Assembly: GCA_947498455.1 (NCBI GenBank)
Contig: CANMKK010000029.1
Location: 1 to 64,000, forward strand
Reading direction: 5' to 3'
From: an uncultured Aquimarina sp.
GTDB taxonomy: Bacteria > Bacteroidota > Bacteroidia > Flavobacteriales > Flavobacteriaceae
DNA: 64,000 bases
Of this stretch, positions 18,691 to 26,997 are shown piece by piece (position 1 is the first letter of the stretch; every line of letters starts with the position of its first letter). The position numbers were made by a program, and so were the translations under genes. The notes beneath the pieces are model-generated. The model saw only the letters and a list, made by a program, of their open reading frames with translations. It did not search any database and was not told the DNA's origin.

Positions 18691-19551
18691 TTGTTAAAAA
18701 ATAATCAGCACCTACGTAATGTTCTTGAGTTAAACTTAGCAATGTTACTTATTAGTACTTCTGGGGCATTAGGTAGATATATTGATATGCCTGTTCCTGT
18801 AACCATATGCTTTCGTGCAATTTTGGCAGGTGGTTTACTTTTTTTGTTTTGTAAGTGGAAAAAAATATCGTTTAAAGTAGCATCCAAGGATCGGGTCACA
18901 GTATTAATAGGGGGAATATTGATGGGGTTACATTGGGTTTCCTATTTTTATGCACTAAAACTTTCTAATGTAGCTATTGGGATGCTTTCTTTGTTTACAT
19001 ATCCAGTGATCACCTCTTTCTTAGAACCTTTGATATTAAAATCAAAATTTCAGAAAATGCATTTGGTTTTAGGAGCTTTAGTGCTGTTGGGGATCTACTT
19101 TTTAGTTCCGGATTTTAGTCTAAGTAACACCTATGCAAAAGCAGTAGGTGTAGGTGTGTTTTCTGCATTTTGTTTTGCATTAAGAAATTTAATAATGAAA
19201 ACTAAGGTGACGGATTATCATGGCTCAGTTTTGATGTGGTATCAATTACTAGTAATTGCTATAATTTTGTCACCATCCTTGTTTATAATGGACAGTTCTG
19301 CGATCAGTACTCAATGGCCTTGGGTGTTTGTTTTGGCATTGGTAACAACAGCAATTGGACATACTTTATTTTTATTTAGTTTTAAAAGGTTTTCTGCTAC
19401 TACTGCAAGTATTATTGGGAGTGTTCAGCCAGTATATGGGATTGTTATAGGCATGATATTTTTAAGTGAATATCCAGCATGGACTACTATTATAGGTGGG
19501 CTTTTAATTTTAACTTCTGTAGTTATAGAAAGTGTACGATCTTATAAATGA
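18691..19551 (+). CDS. EamA/DMT-family inner-membrane transporter
   Basis: A 286-aa protein with about ten hydrophobic segments in two EamA repeats, the drug/metabolite transporter fold. The second repeat holds G-H-T-L-F-L-F-S-F-K-R-F and S-V-Q-P-V-Y-G, which are usual in the family. I prefer the TTG start at 18691 because the next ATG (18742) would begin inside the first membrane helix. It begins 13 nt after the T9SS gene and may be co-transcribed. The substrate cannot be told from sequence. Confidence 0.85.
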   Translation: MLKNNQHLRNVLELNLAMLLISTSGALGRYIDMPVPVTICFRAILAGGLLFLFCKWKKISFKVASKDRVTVLIGGILMGLHWVSYFYALKLSNVAIGMLSLFTYPVITSFLEPLILKSKFQKMHLVLGALVLLGIYFLVPDFSLSNTYAKAVGVGVFSAFCFALRNLIMKTKVTDYHGSVLMWYQLLVIAIILSPSLFIMDSSAISTQWPWVFVLALVTTAIGHTLFLFSFKRFSATTASIIGSVQPVYGIVIGMIFLSEYPAWTTIIGGLLILTSVVIESVRSYK

Positions 19552-19553
19552 TT

Positions 19554-19970
19554 TCATTGGCATCCGAAACTTTTGAATCAGGATCGCTGCGCTGCTAGAG
19601 ACAAGAGTCAAGACAAAATGAATATCAGTATATTATATTTTCAATTTGAAAAAACTATTAAATTATGTCTTATACGATTTACGAATAAAAATTTCGCATC
19701 TAATCACATTCTTTTTCTACTATATTTTCTTCATAAAATTAAACAATAGCTATGGCTATTCTTTAATTTGATTCATCAATCTAGCGAAAAATCTTTGTAA
19801 TTATTTTTACGAAATTCTCATCCGTAAATCGTATTAAAAATGCTTTAGAAAGATAAATTCTCATAAGTTACCTGCTGTAAGTTTTTTAAAAATTGATTTT
19901 CAGAGTGTTAGTTTTAAAAAATAGATCAATACAAAAACTTTCGGATAGTTGTGAAATGATTTATAACTTT
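19554..19970. repeat. Dispersed repeat copy A, interrupted by a MITE
   Basis: This intergenic stretch matches 29030-29300 in the same orientation. Shared strings include CTAGAGACAAGAGT, GAATATCAGTATATTATATTT, GCTTTAGAAAGATAA and GGATAGTTGTGAAA. The match is broken at about 19671 and resumes at about 19837, exactly where a MITE is inserted. No reading frame is apparent. Confidence 0.75.
19670..19837. mobile_element. MITE-like element, about 165 bp
   Basis: The ends are inverted repeats TACGATTTACG and CGTAAATCGTA, flanked on both sides by TTA, which looks like a 3-bp target duplication. Comparison with dispersed repeat copy B shows the uninterrupted target, so this is a real insertion. The centre holds a palindrome (AATAGC...GCTATT). 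It has no coding capacity. Confidence 0.75.
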
Positions 19971-20011
19971 TTTATAAGTTGTACTTATTTTTACAAAAAT
20001 ATTTCCTTCCA

Positions 20012-20719
20012 TTAATCATTAGCCAAACAATCATCCCATATAGGATCTGATGGAGGTGGGGCAGTAATTGTAATATATTCTTTTTTTACAGGATGTATAA
20101 AAGTTAGTTTTCTTGAGTGAAGGTGGATACTTCCGTTTTTATTGCTGCGATCAGCACCATATTTTAGATCTCCTTTTATGGAGCAATTAATACTGGATAA
20201 TTGAGATCTGATTTGATGATGGCGACCAGTATGTAAATCAATTTCTAGTAAATAAAAACTTTTTAATTTTTTGATGATGTTATAATCCAGAATAGCTTTC
20301 TTACTATCTGGAACCTCATTTTTATGAGCGTATGATTTGTTTTGTTTATTATTACGCTTTAGCCAGTGTGTAAGTGTATCCTTGTCTTTTATAGGTTTAT
20401 TTTTAACAACAGCCCAATAGGTCTTTTTAGCCTCTTTATTAGCAAATAGCTTATTAAGTCTTGGTAATGCTTTGCTGGTTCTGGCAAAAACAACAATACC
20501 ACTGGTAGGGCGATCTAAACGATGAACAACACCCAGGTAGACCGCTCCAGGTTTATTATATTTTGTCGCAATATATTCTTTAACAATATCACTAAGCGGC
20601 TTATCTCCTGTTTTATCTCCCTGAACGATATCGCCAGGTCGTTTATTGACTATAATAATATGGTTATCTTCATAGAGAACCTGAAGATTAGACTTTGATG
20701 AAATTATTTTTTCGGACAA
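20012..20719 (-). CDS. RluA-family RNA pseudouridine synthase
   Basis: A 235-aa cytosolic enzyme that isomerises specific uridines in rRNA or tRNA to pseudouridine. The catalytic motif H-R-L-D-R-P-T-S-G, with the essential Asp, lies near residues 66-74. The H-x-G-R-x-H-Q-I-R motif (H-T-G-R-H-H-Q-I-R) lies near 163-171. There is no S4 domain, so it is the short RluA type, and the target site is not predictable. It follows panB by 43 bp on the same strand, a pairing I believe is frequent in flavobacteria, so the two may share a transcript. Confidence 0.9.
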   Translation of the reverse strand: MSEKIISSKSNLQVLYEDNHIIIVNKRPGDIVQGDKTGDKPLSDIVKEYIATKYNKPGAVYLGVVHRLDRPTSGIVVFARTSKALPRLNKLFANKEAKKTYWAVVKNKPIKDKDTLTHWLKRNNKQNKSYAHKNEVPDSKKAILDYNIIKKLKSFYLLEIDLHTGRHHQIRSQLSSINCSIKGDLKYGADRSNKNGSIHLHSRKLTFIHPVKKEYITITAPPPSDPIWDDCLAND

Positions 20720-20762
20720 TGTAAAACGCTAATATAATTTGACAAATTTAGTGAATATCTAA

Positions 20763-21581
20763 TTAGTATTGTTCATTCTCATTTGGGAAATCTACTGCTT
20801 TTACGTCCGTAACATATTGTTGGAATGCTGTTGTCATTTCGGTGTAAAGGTCTAAGTAACGTCTTAGGAATCTAGGATGAAACTCATGGGTCATACCTAA
20901 CATATCATGAGTTACTAAAACTTGTCCATCAACACCGTTTCCTGCACCGATACCAATTACTGGAATTGTAAGAGCTTCGGCAATTTCTTTTGCCAATTTT
21001 GCAGGTACTTTTTCTAAAATAACGGCAAAACAACCTGTTTTTTGTAGCATTAAGGCATCTTCCTTCAATTTTTTTGCTTCCTCAACCTCTTTAGCACGAA
21101 CGGTATAAGTTCCAAATTTATAAATTGATTGAGGAGTTAATCCTAAATGTCCCATTACCGGAATACCAGCATTTAAAATACGCTTTATAGACTCTTTAAT
21201 TTCTTTACCGCCTTCTACTTTTACAGAATGAGCGCCTGATTCCTTCATAATACGAATGGCTGATCGTAACGCTTCCTTTGGATCACTTTGATAACTTCCA
21301 AAAGGGAGGTCTACTACAACTAATGCGCGGTCTATCGCTCTTATAACAGAAGATGCGTGATAGATCATTTGATCTAATGTAATCGGTAGTGTAGTTTCGT
21401 GACCTGCCATTACATTAGAAGCAGAATCACCAACAAGAATTACATCTATTCCTGCGCCGTCTACAATCTTAGCCATCGTATAATCATAAGCCGTAAGCAT
21501 GGATATCTTTTCATGATTGGCTTTCATCTCTACTAGAGATTTTACAGTAATACGCTTGTAATCTTTTTTTGCTGTAGACAT
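20763..21581 (-). CDS. panB: 3-methyl-2-oxobutanoate hydroxymethyltransferase
   Basis: A 272-aa cytosolic enzyme of pantothenate (coenzyme A) synthesis. It transfers a hydroxymethyl group from 5,10-methylene-THF to alpha-ketoisovalerate, giving ketopantoate. Motifs include M-L-T-A-Y-D-Y-T-M-A at 28-37, V-G-D-S-A-S-N-V-M near 50, G-H-L-G-L-T-P-Q-S near 143 and G-I-G-A-G near 200. The length is normal for the family. A promoter matching the Bacteroidota pattern lies just upstream. The pseudouridine synthase gene follows. Confidence 0.95.
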   Translation of the reverse strand: MSTAKKDYKRITVKSLVEMKANHEKISMLTAYDYTMAKIVDGAGIDVILVGDSASNVMAGHETTLPITLDQMIYHASSVIRAIDRALVVVDLPFGSYQSDPKEALRSAIRIMKESGAHSVKVEGGKEIKESIKRILNAGIPVMGHLGLTPQSIYKFGTYTVRAKEVEEAKKLKEDALMLQKTGCFAVILEKVPAKLAKEIAEALTIPVIGIGAGNGVDGQVLVTHDMLGMTHEFHPRFLRRYLDLYTEMTTAFQQYVTDVKAVDFPNENEQY

Positions 21582-21603
21582 TGTGATTTTTTATTTAGTC
21601 TTG

Positions 21604-21634
21604 TAAATGTAGTGATTTAGGGAAATGGTAGCAA
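21604..21634 (-). promoter_or_regulatory. Promoter of panB
   Basis: On the minus strand TTG (21634-21632), 20 nt, then TACATTTA. This is one mismatch from the TTG-N20-TAnnTTTG Bacteroidota promoter. It lies about 25 nt before the panB start and has the same spacing as the glmM promoter in this window. Confidence 0.55.
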
Positions 21635-21739
21635 GAAGATATAGTTTTTGATGTTCTTTTTGTTTTAAAGAGGGGAAATAGTAGATGGTTGTAAATGGAA
21701 ATAAACCTTATATTTAACTGTTTTTAAAAAGATGATATT

Positions 21740-22204
21740 ATGTATAAAGTTTTAACACTAGTCTTTTTGTTTTTTTCTTCACTTATTTTTTCTCAAAAAG
21801 AGTTGGATATAAACCAAAAAGGAGCGAAACAAGCAGTATTGGACTTTTTTGAAGGATTTCATAAAGGAGACACTAAACTATTAAGAAAGATGATAGATGG
21901 TAATATGACATTACGAACTATTGCAAAAAATAAAGAGGGAAAAATTCGAGTAGTAAAAACTGAGGTAGATAAGCTTGTTCAAGCAGTATATAATAAACCA
22001 AAAGATCAGAAATGGTATGAAAAACTTCTTAGTTTTAAGATCGAAGCTAATTCTGATATAGCTCAGGTATGGACACCTTATGAGTTTTATGTTAATGATG
22101 CCTATAGTCATTGTGGGGTGAATATTTTTCAGCTATATAATGACGGAGATCATTGGAAGATTATTGCTATTTCCGATACTAGGAAAAAAGATACTTGTAA
22201 TTGA
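21740..22204 (+). CDS. Secreted NTF2/SnoaL-like protein
   Basis: A 154-aa protein with a signal peptide (residues 1-18, ending L-I-F-S-Q). The rest has the size and pattern of the NTF2-like cone fold: A-V-L-D-F-F-E-G-F-H-K-G-D near 34, and an ending in W-K-I-I-A-I-S-D-T-R. Members bind or convert small molecules, but active-site residues are not conserved enough to say which. It probably acts in the periplasm. It is convergent with the CPBP protease, whose stop abuts its own. Confidence 0.75.
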   Translation: MYKVLTLVFLFFSSLIFSQKELDINQKGAKQAVLDFFEGFHKGDTKLLRKMIDGNMTLRTIAKNKEGKIRVVKTEVDKLVQAVYNKPKDQKWYEKLLSFKIEANSDIAQVWTPYEFYVNDAYSHCGVNIFQLYNDGDHWKIIAISDTRKKDTCN

Positions 22205-22876
22205 TCAGTATCGACTGCTTATAATTAAAAAAGCAATACCATTATTAAATGCGTGTAGTGCAATTGCCCATATAATATGACCATTTTTTATTTTCAGTTT
22301 ACCAAACATATGACCGGCAATAATTCTGGGGACAATCAGTAAAAACAGAATACTGTCAATCATAAAAGAATTTACGTAATTAAAAATATGTATAAACCCG
22401 AAGATGATTGAAGTAATTTGTAAAGTTATAATTTGATACTTCTCAAGAATATGAGCTATTTTTTCTAAAAATGTTCTTTGAATTATTTTTTTATAAACAA
22501 TAAAACCTCCACAAATAATTCCAGCACTTAGTAAGTAGCTATAATACCATTTAATCTCGATAAAAAGGAGTATACTTATAATAAAGAGACTCCATGAACT
22601 TAAGAATAATAAAAGTTCATTAGTTTTTGGTTTTATTAGAGTTCTAAACATAAACTCTTCAACTACGGGAGCATAAACTACCATGGCAAGAAAAGCTTTT
22701 AATTTGTTTTCTTCTAATAATTTGAATAAATGATCCTGAGAGTACTTTTTTAAATCTAAATCAATAACAGTTTCAAGAAAAGCAACGCAAATAAAGAATA
22801 GGATATATAACCCAAATAATTGTACTAAAAATAGAAAAAGGTTTTTGAATCTTTGTTGTAGTGTAACATCAAGCAT
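22205..22876 (-). CDS. CPBP-family intramembrane protease-like protein
   Basis: A 223-aa protein with six or seven hydrophobic segments. The CPBP (Abi/CAAX protease-like) motif E-E-F-M-F-R lies near residues 67-72. The later histidine motifs are H-I-F-N near 162 and the A-L-H-A-F-N-N segment near 205-211. These are the expected glutamate and histidine positions. Family members process prenylated or other membrane proteins or act in bacteriocin self-protection, and the substrate here is unknown. It starts 8 nt after the serine dehydratase stop and is likely co-transcribed with it. Confidence 0.85.
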   Translation of the reverse strand: MLDVTLQQRFKNLFLFLVQLFGLYILFFICVAFLETVIDLDLKKYSQDHLFKLLEENKLKAFLAMVVYAPVVEEFMFRTLIKPKTNELLLFLSSWSLFIISILLFIEIKWYYSYLLSAGIICGGFIVYKKIIQRTFLEKIAHILEKYQIITLQITSIIFGFIHIFNYVNSFMIDSILFLLIVPRIIAGHMFGKLKIKNGHIIWAIALHAFNNGIAFLIISSRY

Positions 22877-22883
22877 AAGATAA

Positions 22884-24308
22884 TTAACAATCGCTCATGC
22901 TCACCTTGATTGCTAAACCTCCTTCACTGGTTTCCTTATATTTGGTATTCATATCCTGTGCCGTTTCCCACATAGTCTCTATAACTTTGTCTAAAGGAAC
23001 TTTTGCATTTGCAGCATCATTGTCTAATGCCATTTCACAAGCATTGATTGCTTTAATGGCTCCCATCGCATTACGTTCTATACATGGGATTTGTACCAAG
23101 CCTCCAATAGGATCACAAGTTAGTCCCAGGTGATGTTCCATGGCAATTTCACTCGCCATTACTACTTGTTCTGGGGAACCTCCCATTAACTCTGTTAAAG
23201 CTCCAGCGGCCATTGCAGAAGATACACCAATTTCTGCCTGACAACCACCCATTGCTGCAGAAATAGTAGCACCTTTTTTAAATAAACTACCAATTTCGCC
23301 AGCGACTAACATAAACTGTTTTATATCATCAAAATTGGCATCATGATTTTCTATAACCATATAATACATCATTACAGCCGGGATAACACCTGCACTACCA
23401 TTTGTAGGAGCCGTGACTACTCTACCTAGCGAGGCATTAACCTCATTAACAGCGAGTGCAAAACAAGATACCCATTTTAATATCTGTCTAAATGCTACTG
23501 TTGTTCCTCTTATAGCTTCAATCCATTCTGTAGGGTTCGTATAGGTTTTAGGCCCTATTAATTTTTTATGTGTATCAAAAGCTCGTCTTCTTACATTTAA
23601 TCCCCCCGGAAGTGTTCCTTCGGTATGACATCCGGTATACATAGATTCTAGCATGACATTCCAGATTTGACCGATCCTTTCATCAATTTCCTCATCACTG
23701 CGTAATGAGCGCTCATTCTCTAATACAATTTCAGATACTTTTTTGTTTTTAGAAGTACAGTACCCTATTAAATCTGTAGCTTTTTGGATAGGTAAAGGAA
23801 ACTTATGGAAATCTTCCATCTTTTTTTCCTTTCTTTTTCTTTCTTCTTGTACAACAAAACCACCACCTATAGAATAATATGTCGAAGAAATGTTTGAATT
23901 ATCTTTTAGTACAGCACTAAAGGTAATTGCATTAGGGTGAAAATCTTTAAATTCTTTATTAAAAATAATCTGAGTTTTGGGATCAAAATGAATTTTCAAT
24001 TCATTATTAAAAGGTAGTACTTTTTCAGATTTTATAGTATCGATTGTAGATGAGATGGATGAAACATCTATTGTTTGAGGATCATACCCGCATAATCCCA
24101 GAATTGAAGCAATATCTGTAGCATGTCCTTTTCCTGTAAGAGATAATGATCCATATAAATCTACAGTTATAGTGGAGATCTCATTAAATTGATTGTTTCT
24201 CTTTAATTCTGCAATCCATCGTCTTCCTGCTCGCCAAGGACCAAAAGTATGTGAACTTGATGGACCTACACCTATCTTTAGCATGTCAAAAATACTAATA
24301 CATTCCAT
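22884..24308 (-). CDS. sdaA: L-serine ammonia-lyase (Fe-S type, single chain)
   Basis: A 474-aa cytosolic enzyme that converts L-serine to pyruvate and ammonia using a 4Fe-4S cluster. The beta domain begins with S-I-F-D-M-L-K-I-G-V-G-P-S-S-S-H-T. The alpha domain holds P-T-N-G-S-A-G-V-I-P-A near 303. Cysteine-containing motifs Q-A-E-I-G, T-C-D-P-I-G-G and C-I-E-R-N-A-M-G-A are present. Length and order fit the fused single-chain form. An upstream TATATTTA resembles a -7 element with one mismatch. Confidence 0.95.
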   Translation of the reverse strand: MECISIFDMLKIGVGPSSSHTFGPWRAGRRWIAELKRNNQFNEISTITVDLYGSLSLTGKGHATDIASILGLCGYDPQTIDVSSISSTIDTIKSEKVLPFNNELKIHFDPKTQIIFNKEFKDFHPNAITFSAVLKDNSNISSTYYSIGGGFVVQEERKRKEKKMEDFHKFPLPIQKATDLIGYCTSKNKKVSEIVLENERSLRSDEEIDERIGQIWNVMLESMYTGCHTEGTLPGGLNVRRRAFDTHKKLIGPKTYTNPTEWIEAIRGTTVAFRQILKWVSCFALAVNEVNASLGRVVTAPTNGSAGVIPAVMMYYMVIENHDANFDDIKQFMLVAGEIGSLFKKGATISAAMGGCQAEIGVSSAMAAGALTELMGGSPEQVVMASEIAMEHHLGLTCDPIGGLVQIPCIERNAMGAIKAINACEMALDNDAANAKVPLDKVIETMWETAQDMNTKYKETSEGGLAIKVSMSDC

Positions 24309-24450
24309 TTTCTATAATTATAATACAATTTGCGGCTGTAAATATAGTTTATTGGCAAAAAATAAAATGTTTTTTTGAGTAATACTTATATTATAATTTT
24401 TCTTTGGATTACATAATAAGGCTATTAAGTGATTGTTATAATAAAGAGAG

Positions 24451-24463
24451 TGACAACCTGTCA
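24451..24463 (+). promoter_or_regulatory. Inverted repeat upstream of dnaK
   Basis: TGACA-ACC-TGTCA lies 83 nt before the dnaK start, followed by TTGACT and a TATAGT/CATAAT-like AT region. It could be an operator or part of a heat-shock promoter, but I cannot match it to a named regulator site. Confidence 0.3.
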
Positions 24464-24545
24464 GATATAGTTGACTGGCATAATCATTGACTTGTTTCAG
24501 TTGAGTTATAAAAGGAACAACACTTAAACATTTATATAAAATAAT

Positions 24546-26462
24546 ATGAGTAAGATAATAGGAATAGATTTAGGGACCACCAACTCTTGTGTTTCTGTGA
24601 TGGAAGGTAATGAGCCAGTGGTGATCCCTAATGCAGAGGGTAAAAGAACAACACCATCTGTAATTGCATTTGTAGAAGGAGGAGAGATAAAAGTTGGAGA
24701 TCCTGCAAAACGTCAGGCAGTTACTAATCCAACTAAAACAATTTCTTCTATTAAAAGATTTATGGGAAATAAGTTTTCTGAATCTTCTAAAGAAGCAGAA
24801 AGAGCAGCTTATAAAGTAGTAAAAGGAGATAATGACACGCCAAGAGTTGATATCGATGGGCGTCTATATACACCACAAGAACTATCTGCTATGACACTTC
24901 AGAAAATGAAGAAAACAGCAGAAGATTATTTAGGTCAGGATGTTAGTAGAGCCGTGATTACAGTTCCTGCATACTTTAATGATGCACAACGTCAGGCGAC
25001 TAAAGAAGCTGGTGAGATAGCAGGTCTTAAAGTAGAAAGAATAATCAATGAGCCTACTGCTGCTGCATTAGCATACGGTCTTGATAAAAAAGGAACTGAT
25101 CAGAAAATCGTAGTTTTCGATTTCGGTGGAGGTACTCATGATGTATCTATTCTGGAATTAGGAGATGGAGTATTTGAAGTATTATCAACTGATGGAGATA
25201 CACACTTAGGAGGTGATGATGTAGATCAAAAAATTATAGACTGGTTAGCTGAAGAGTTTAAGAGTGAAGAGAATATGGATTTGAGAAAAGATCCTATGGC
25301 TTTACAACGTCTTAAGGAAGCTGCAGAGAAGGCTAAAATTGAATTATCTTCTTCTCCACAGACAGAAATTAATTTGCCATATGTAACTGCTACTGCTAGT
25401 GGACCTAAGCACTTGGTAAGAACATTGTCAAAAGCTAAATTCGATCAATTGATTGATGATTTAGTAAAGCGAACTATTGATCCTTGTCGTACAGCACTTA
25501 AGGCGGCAGGATTATCGACTAGTGATATTGATGAAATTATCTTAGTAGGTGGTTCTACACGTATTCCTGCTGTACAAGAAGCTGTAGAGAAATTCTTTGG
25601 AAAATCACCAAGTAAAGGAGTAAATCCTGATGAGGTTGTTGCTGTTGGAGCGGCGATTCAGGGAGGAGTACTTACAGGAGATGTAAAAGATGTATTATTA
25701 TTAGATGTTACTCCTTTATCTCTAGGTATTGAGACCATGGGGAATGTAATGACTAAGCTTATCGAAGCAAATACAACAATCCCTACTAAAAAATCACAAG
25801 TATTCTCTACTGCGGCAGATAATCAACCTTCAGTAGAAATCCATGTGTTGCAAGGAGAGCGTCCAATGGCTGCTGATAATAAGACTATAGGACGTTTCCA
25901 CTTAGATGGAATTCCACCTGCTCAAAGAGGAACACCTCAGATAGAAGTTACTTTTGATATTGATGCTAATGGTATTATTAAAGTATCAGCTACAGATAAG
26001 GCAACTAATAAATCTCAGGATATTCGTATCGAAGCATCTTCTGGATTAACAGAAGAAGAAATCGAAAAAATGAAGCAGGAAGCTGAGGCTAATGCAGAAG
26101 CTGATAAGGCAGCAAAAGAAACAGCGGATAAGTTAAATGAAGCGGATGGAATGATTTTCCAGACAGAAAAGCAACTAACTGAATTTGGTGATAAATTATC
26201 TGATGATAAGAAAAAGCCTATTGAAGAAGCTTTAGAAGAGTTAAAGAAAGCATACGAATCTAAAGATTTGGCTATAATTCAACCTGCTTTGGATAAAATC
26301 AATGAGACCTGGAAAGTTGCTAGTGAAGAAATGTACAAAGCTCAGGCTGAAGCACAAGGTGCAGCAGCAGGTGCTGGTCCGGAAGCTGGTGCTCAGCAAC
26401 CAGAAGAAGGAGGTTCTCAGGCTAGTGATGTAGAAGATGTAGATTTTGAAGAAGTGAAATAA
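24546..26462 (+). CDS. dnaK: Hsp70 chaperone DnaK
   Basis: A 638-aa cytosolic ATP-dependent chaperone. The nucleotide-binding domain starts with G-I-D-L-G-T-T-N-S-C and contains I-N-E-P-T-A-A-A-L-A-Y-G and V-F-D-F-G-G-G-T. The linker is D-V-L-L-L-D-V-T-P-L-S-L-G. The substrate domain and lid end in a Gly/Ala/Gln-rich tail and D-V-E-D-V-D-F-E-E-V-K. It stands alone here: no dnaJ or grpE is adjacent. It has its own strong terminator. Codon use looks cleaner than in neighbouring genes, as expected for high expression. Confidence 0.98.
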   Translation: MSKIIGIDLGTTNSCVSVMEGNEPVVIPNAEGKRTTPSVIAFVEGGEIKVGDPAKRQAVTNPTKTISSIKRFMGNKFSESSKEAERAAYKVVKGDNDTPRVDIDGRLYTPQELSAMTLQKMKKTAEDYLGQDVSRAVITVPAYFNDAQRQATKEAGEIAGLKVERIINEPTAAALAYGLDKKGTDQKIVVFDFGGGTHDVSILELGDGVFEVLSTDGDTHLGGDDVDQKIIDWLAEEFKSEENMDLRKDPMALQRLKEAAEKAKIELSSSPQTEINLPYVTATASGPKHLVRTLSKAKFDQLIDDLVKRTIDPCRTALKAAGLSTSDIDEIILVGGSTRIPAVQEAVEKFFGKSPSKGVNPDEVVAVGAAIQGGVLTGDVKDVLLLDVTPLSLGIETMGNVMTKLIEANTTIPTKKSQVFSTAADNQPSVEIHVLQGERPMAADNKTIGRFHLDGIPPAQRGTPQIEVTFDIDANGIIKVSATDKATNKSQDIRIEASSGLTEEEIEKMKQEAEANAEADKAAKETADKLNEADGMIFQTEKQLTEFGDKLSDDKKKPIEEALEELKKAYESKDLAIIQPALDKINETWKVASEEMYKAQAEAQGAAAGAGPEAGAQQPEEGGSQASDVEDVDFEEVK

Positions 26463-26484
26463 GTTATAGAACTTTATAAATTGT

Positions 26485-26517
26485 AAAATGCGCAACTTTT
26501 AGTTGCGCATTTTTTTA
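26485..26517 (+). terminator. Terminator of dnaK
   Basis: A perfect 10-bp GC-containing stem (ATGCGCAACT with AGTTGCGCAT) with a 3-nt loop is followed by six T residues, 25 nt after the dnaK stop. Confidence 0.9.
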
Positions 26518-26593
26518 TGGAATAAACCTAAATTTCAATAGTCTATAATTAGATTTATCAAATAAATGTTAATAGTATTTTGACTACAAAATT

Positions 26594-26755
26594 ATACCAA
26601 CTTGATTATAAAATATCTCAGATAAAAACGAAGTTGCTTTTTTGATTTATGCCGCTATGATTATTTTTCATAGCCTTAGCTGTGGGAAATATGATTAAGA
26701 AAATAAAACGGAAAATGAACAAGTTTTAACCAGAAGTATTATGATTAAATTATAA
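26594..26755. mobile_element. Degenerate MITE-like element
   Basis: About 160 bp with weak inverted ends. TTATACCAACTTGATTATAA on the left matches the reverse complement of ATTATGATTAAATTATAA on the right. A central CATAGCC/TAGCTGTG palindrome lies between them. The size and the TACC end match the other elements in the window, but the ends have drifted. No coding capacity. Confidence 0.4.
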
Positions 26756-26918
26756 TACGATTTATGGATAAGAAGTTCGTATAAAGAGTTTGAATTATTT
26801 TGTGCTAGATTAAGGCATGAAATTAAAGAATAGCCGTAGCTATTGTTGAATTTTATAACGCAGATATAGTGCAAAAGAAACGAACTATATGCGAAAGTTT
26901 TATGTGTAAATTGTATAA
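26756..26918. mobile_element. MITE-like element related to the 19670 copy
   Basis: It begins TACGATTTATGG and ends TGTAAATTGTA, an imperfect inverted repeat similar to the 19670 element. It shares the central AAATTAAAGAATAGC...GCTATT palindrome with that copy. About 163 bp, non-coding. It sits directly beside the preceding degenerate element. Confidence 0.55.
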
Positions 26919-26929
26919 GAACAGGGTGT

Positions 26930-26970
26930 AAAAACAAAAAAAGACTGTCTTTTCAGACAGCCTCTTTTTT
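26930..26970 (-). terminator. Terminator of the FN3-CBM gene
   Basis: Read leftwards, CTGTCT-GAAA-AGACAG is followed by TC and seven T residues, 28 nt after the stop of the secreted FN3-CBM gene. Confidence 0.8.
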
Positions 26971-26997
26971 AGTGACTTATAATGAATCTTTGTGTTT

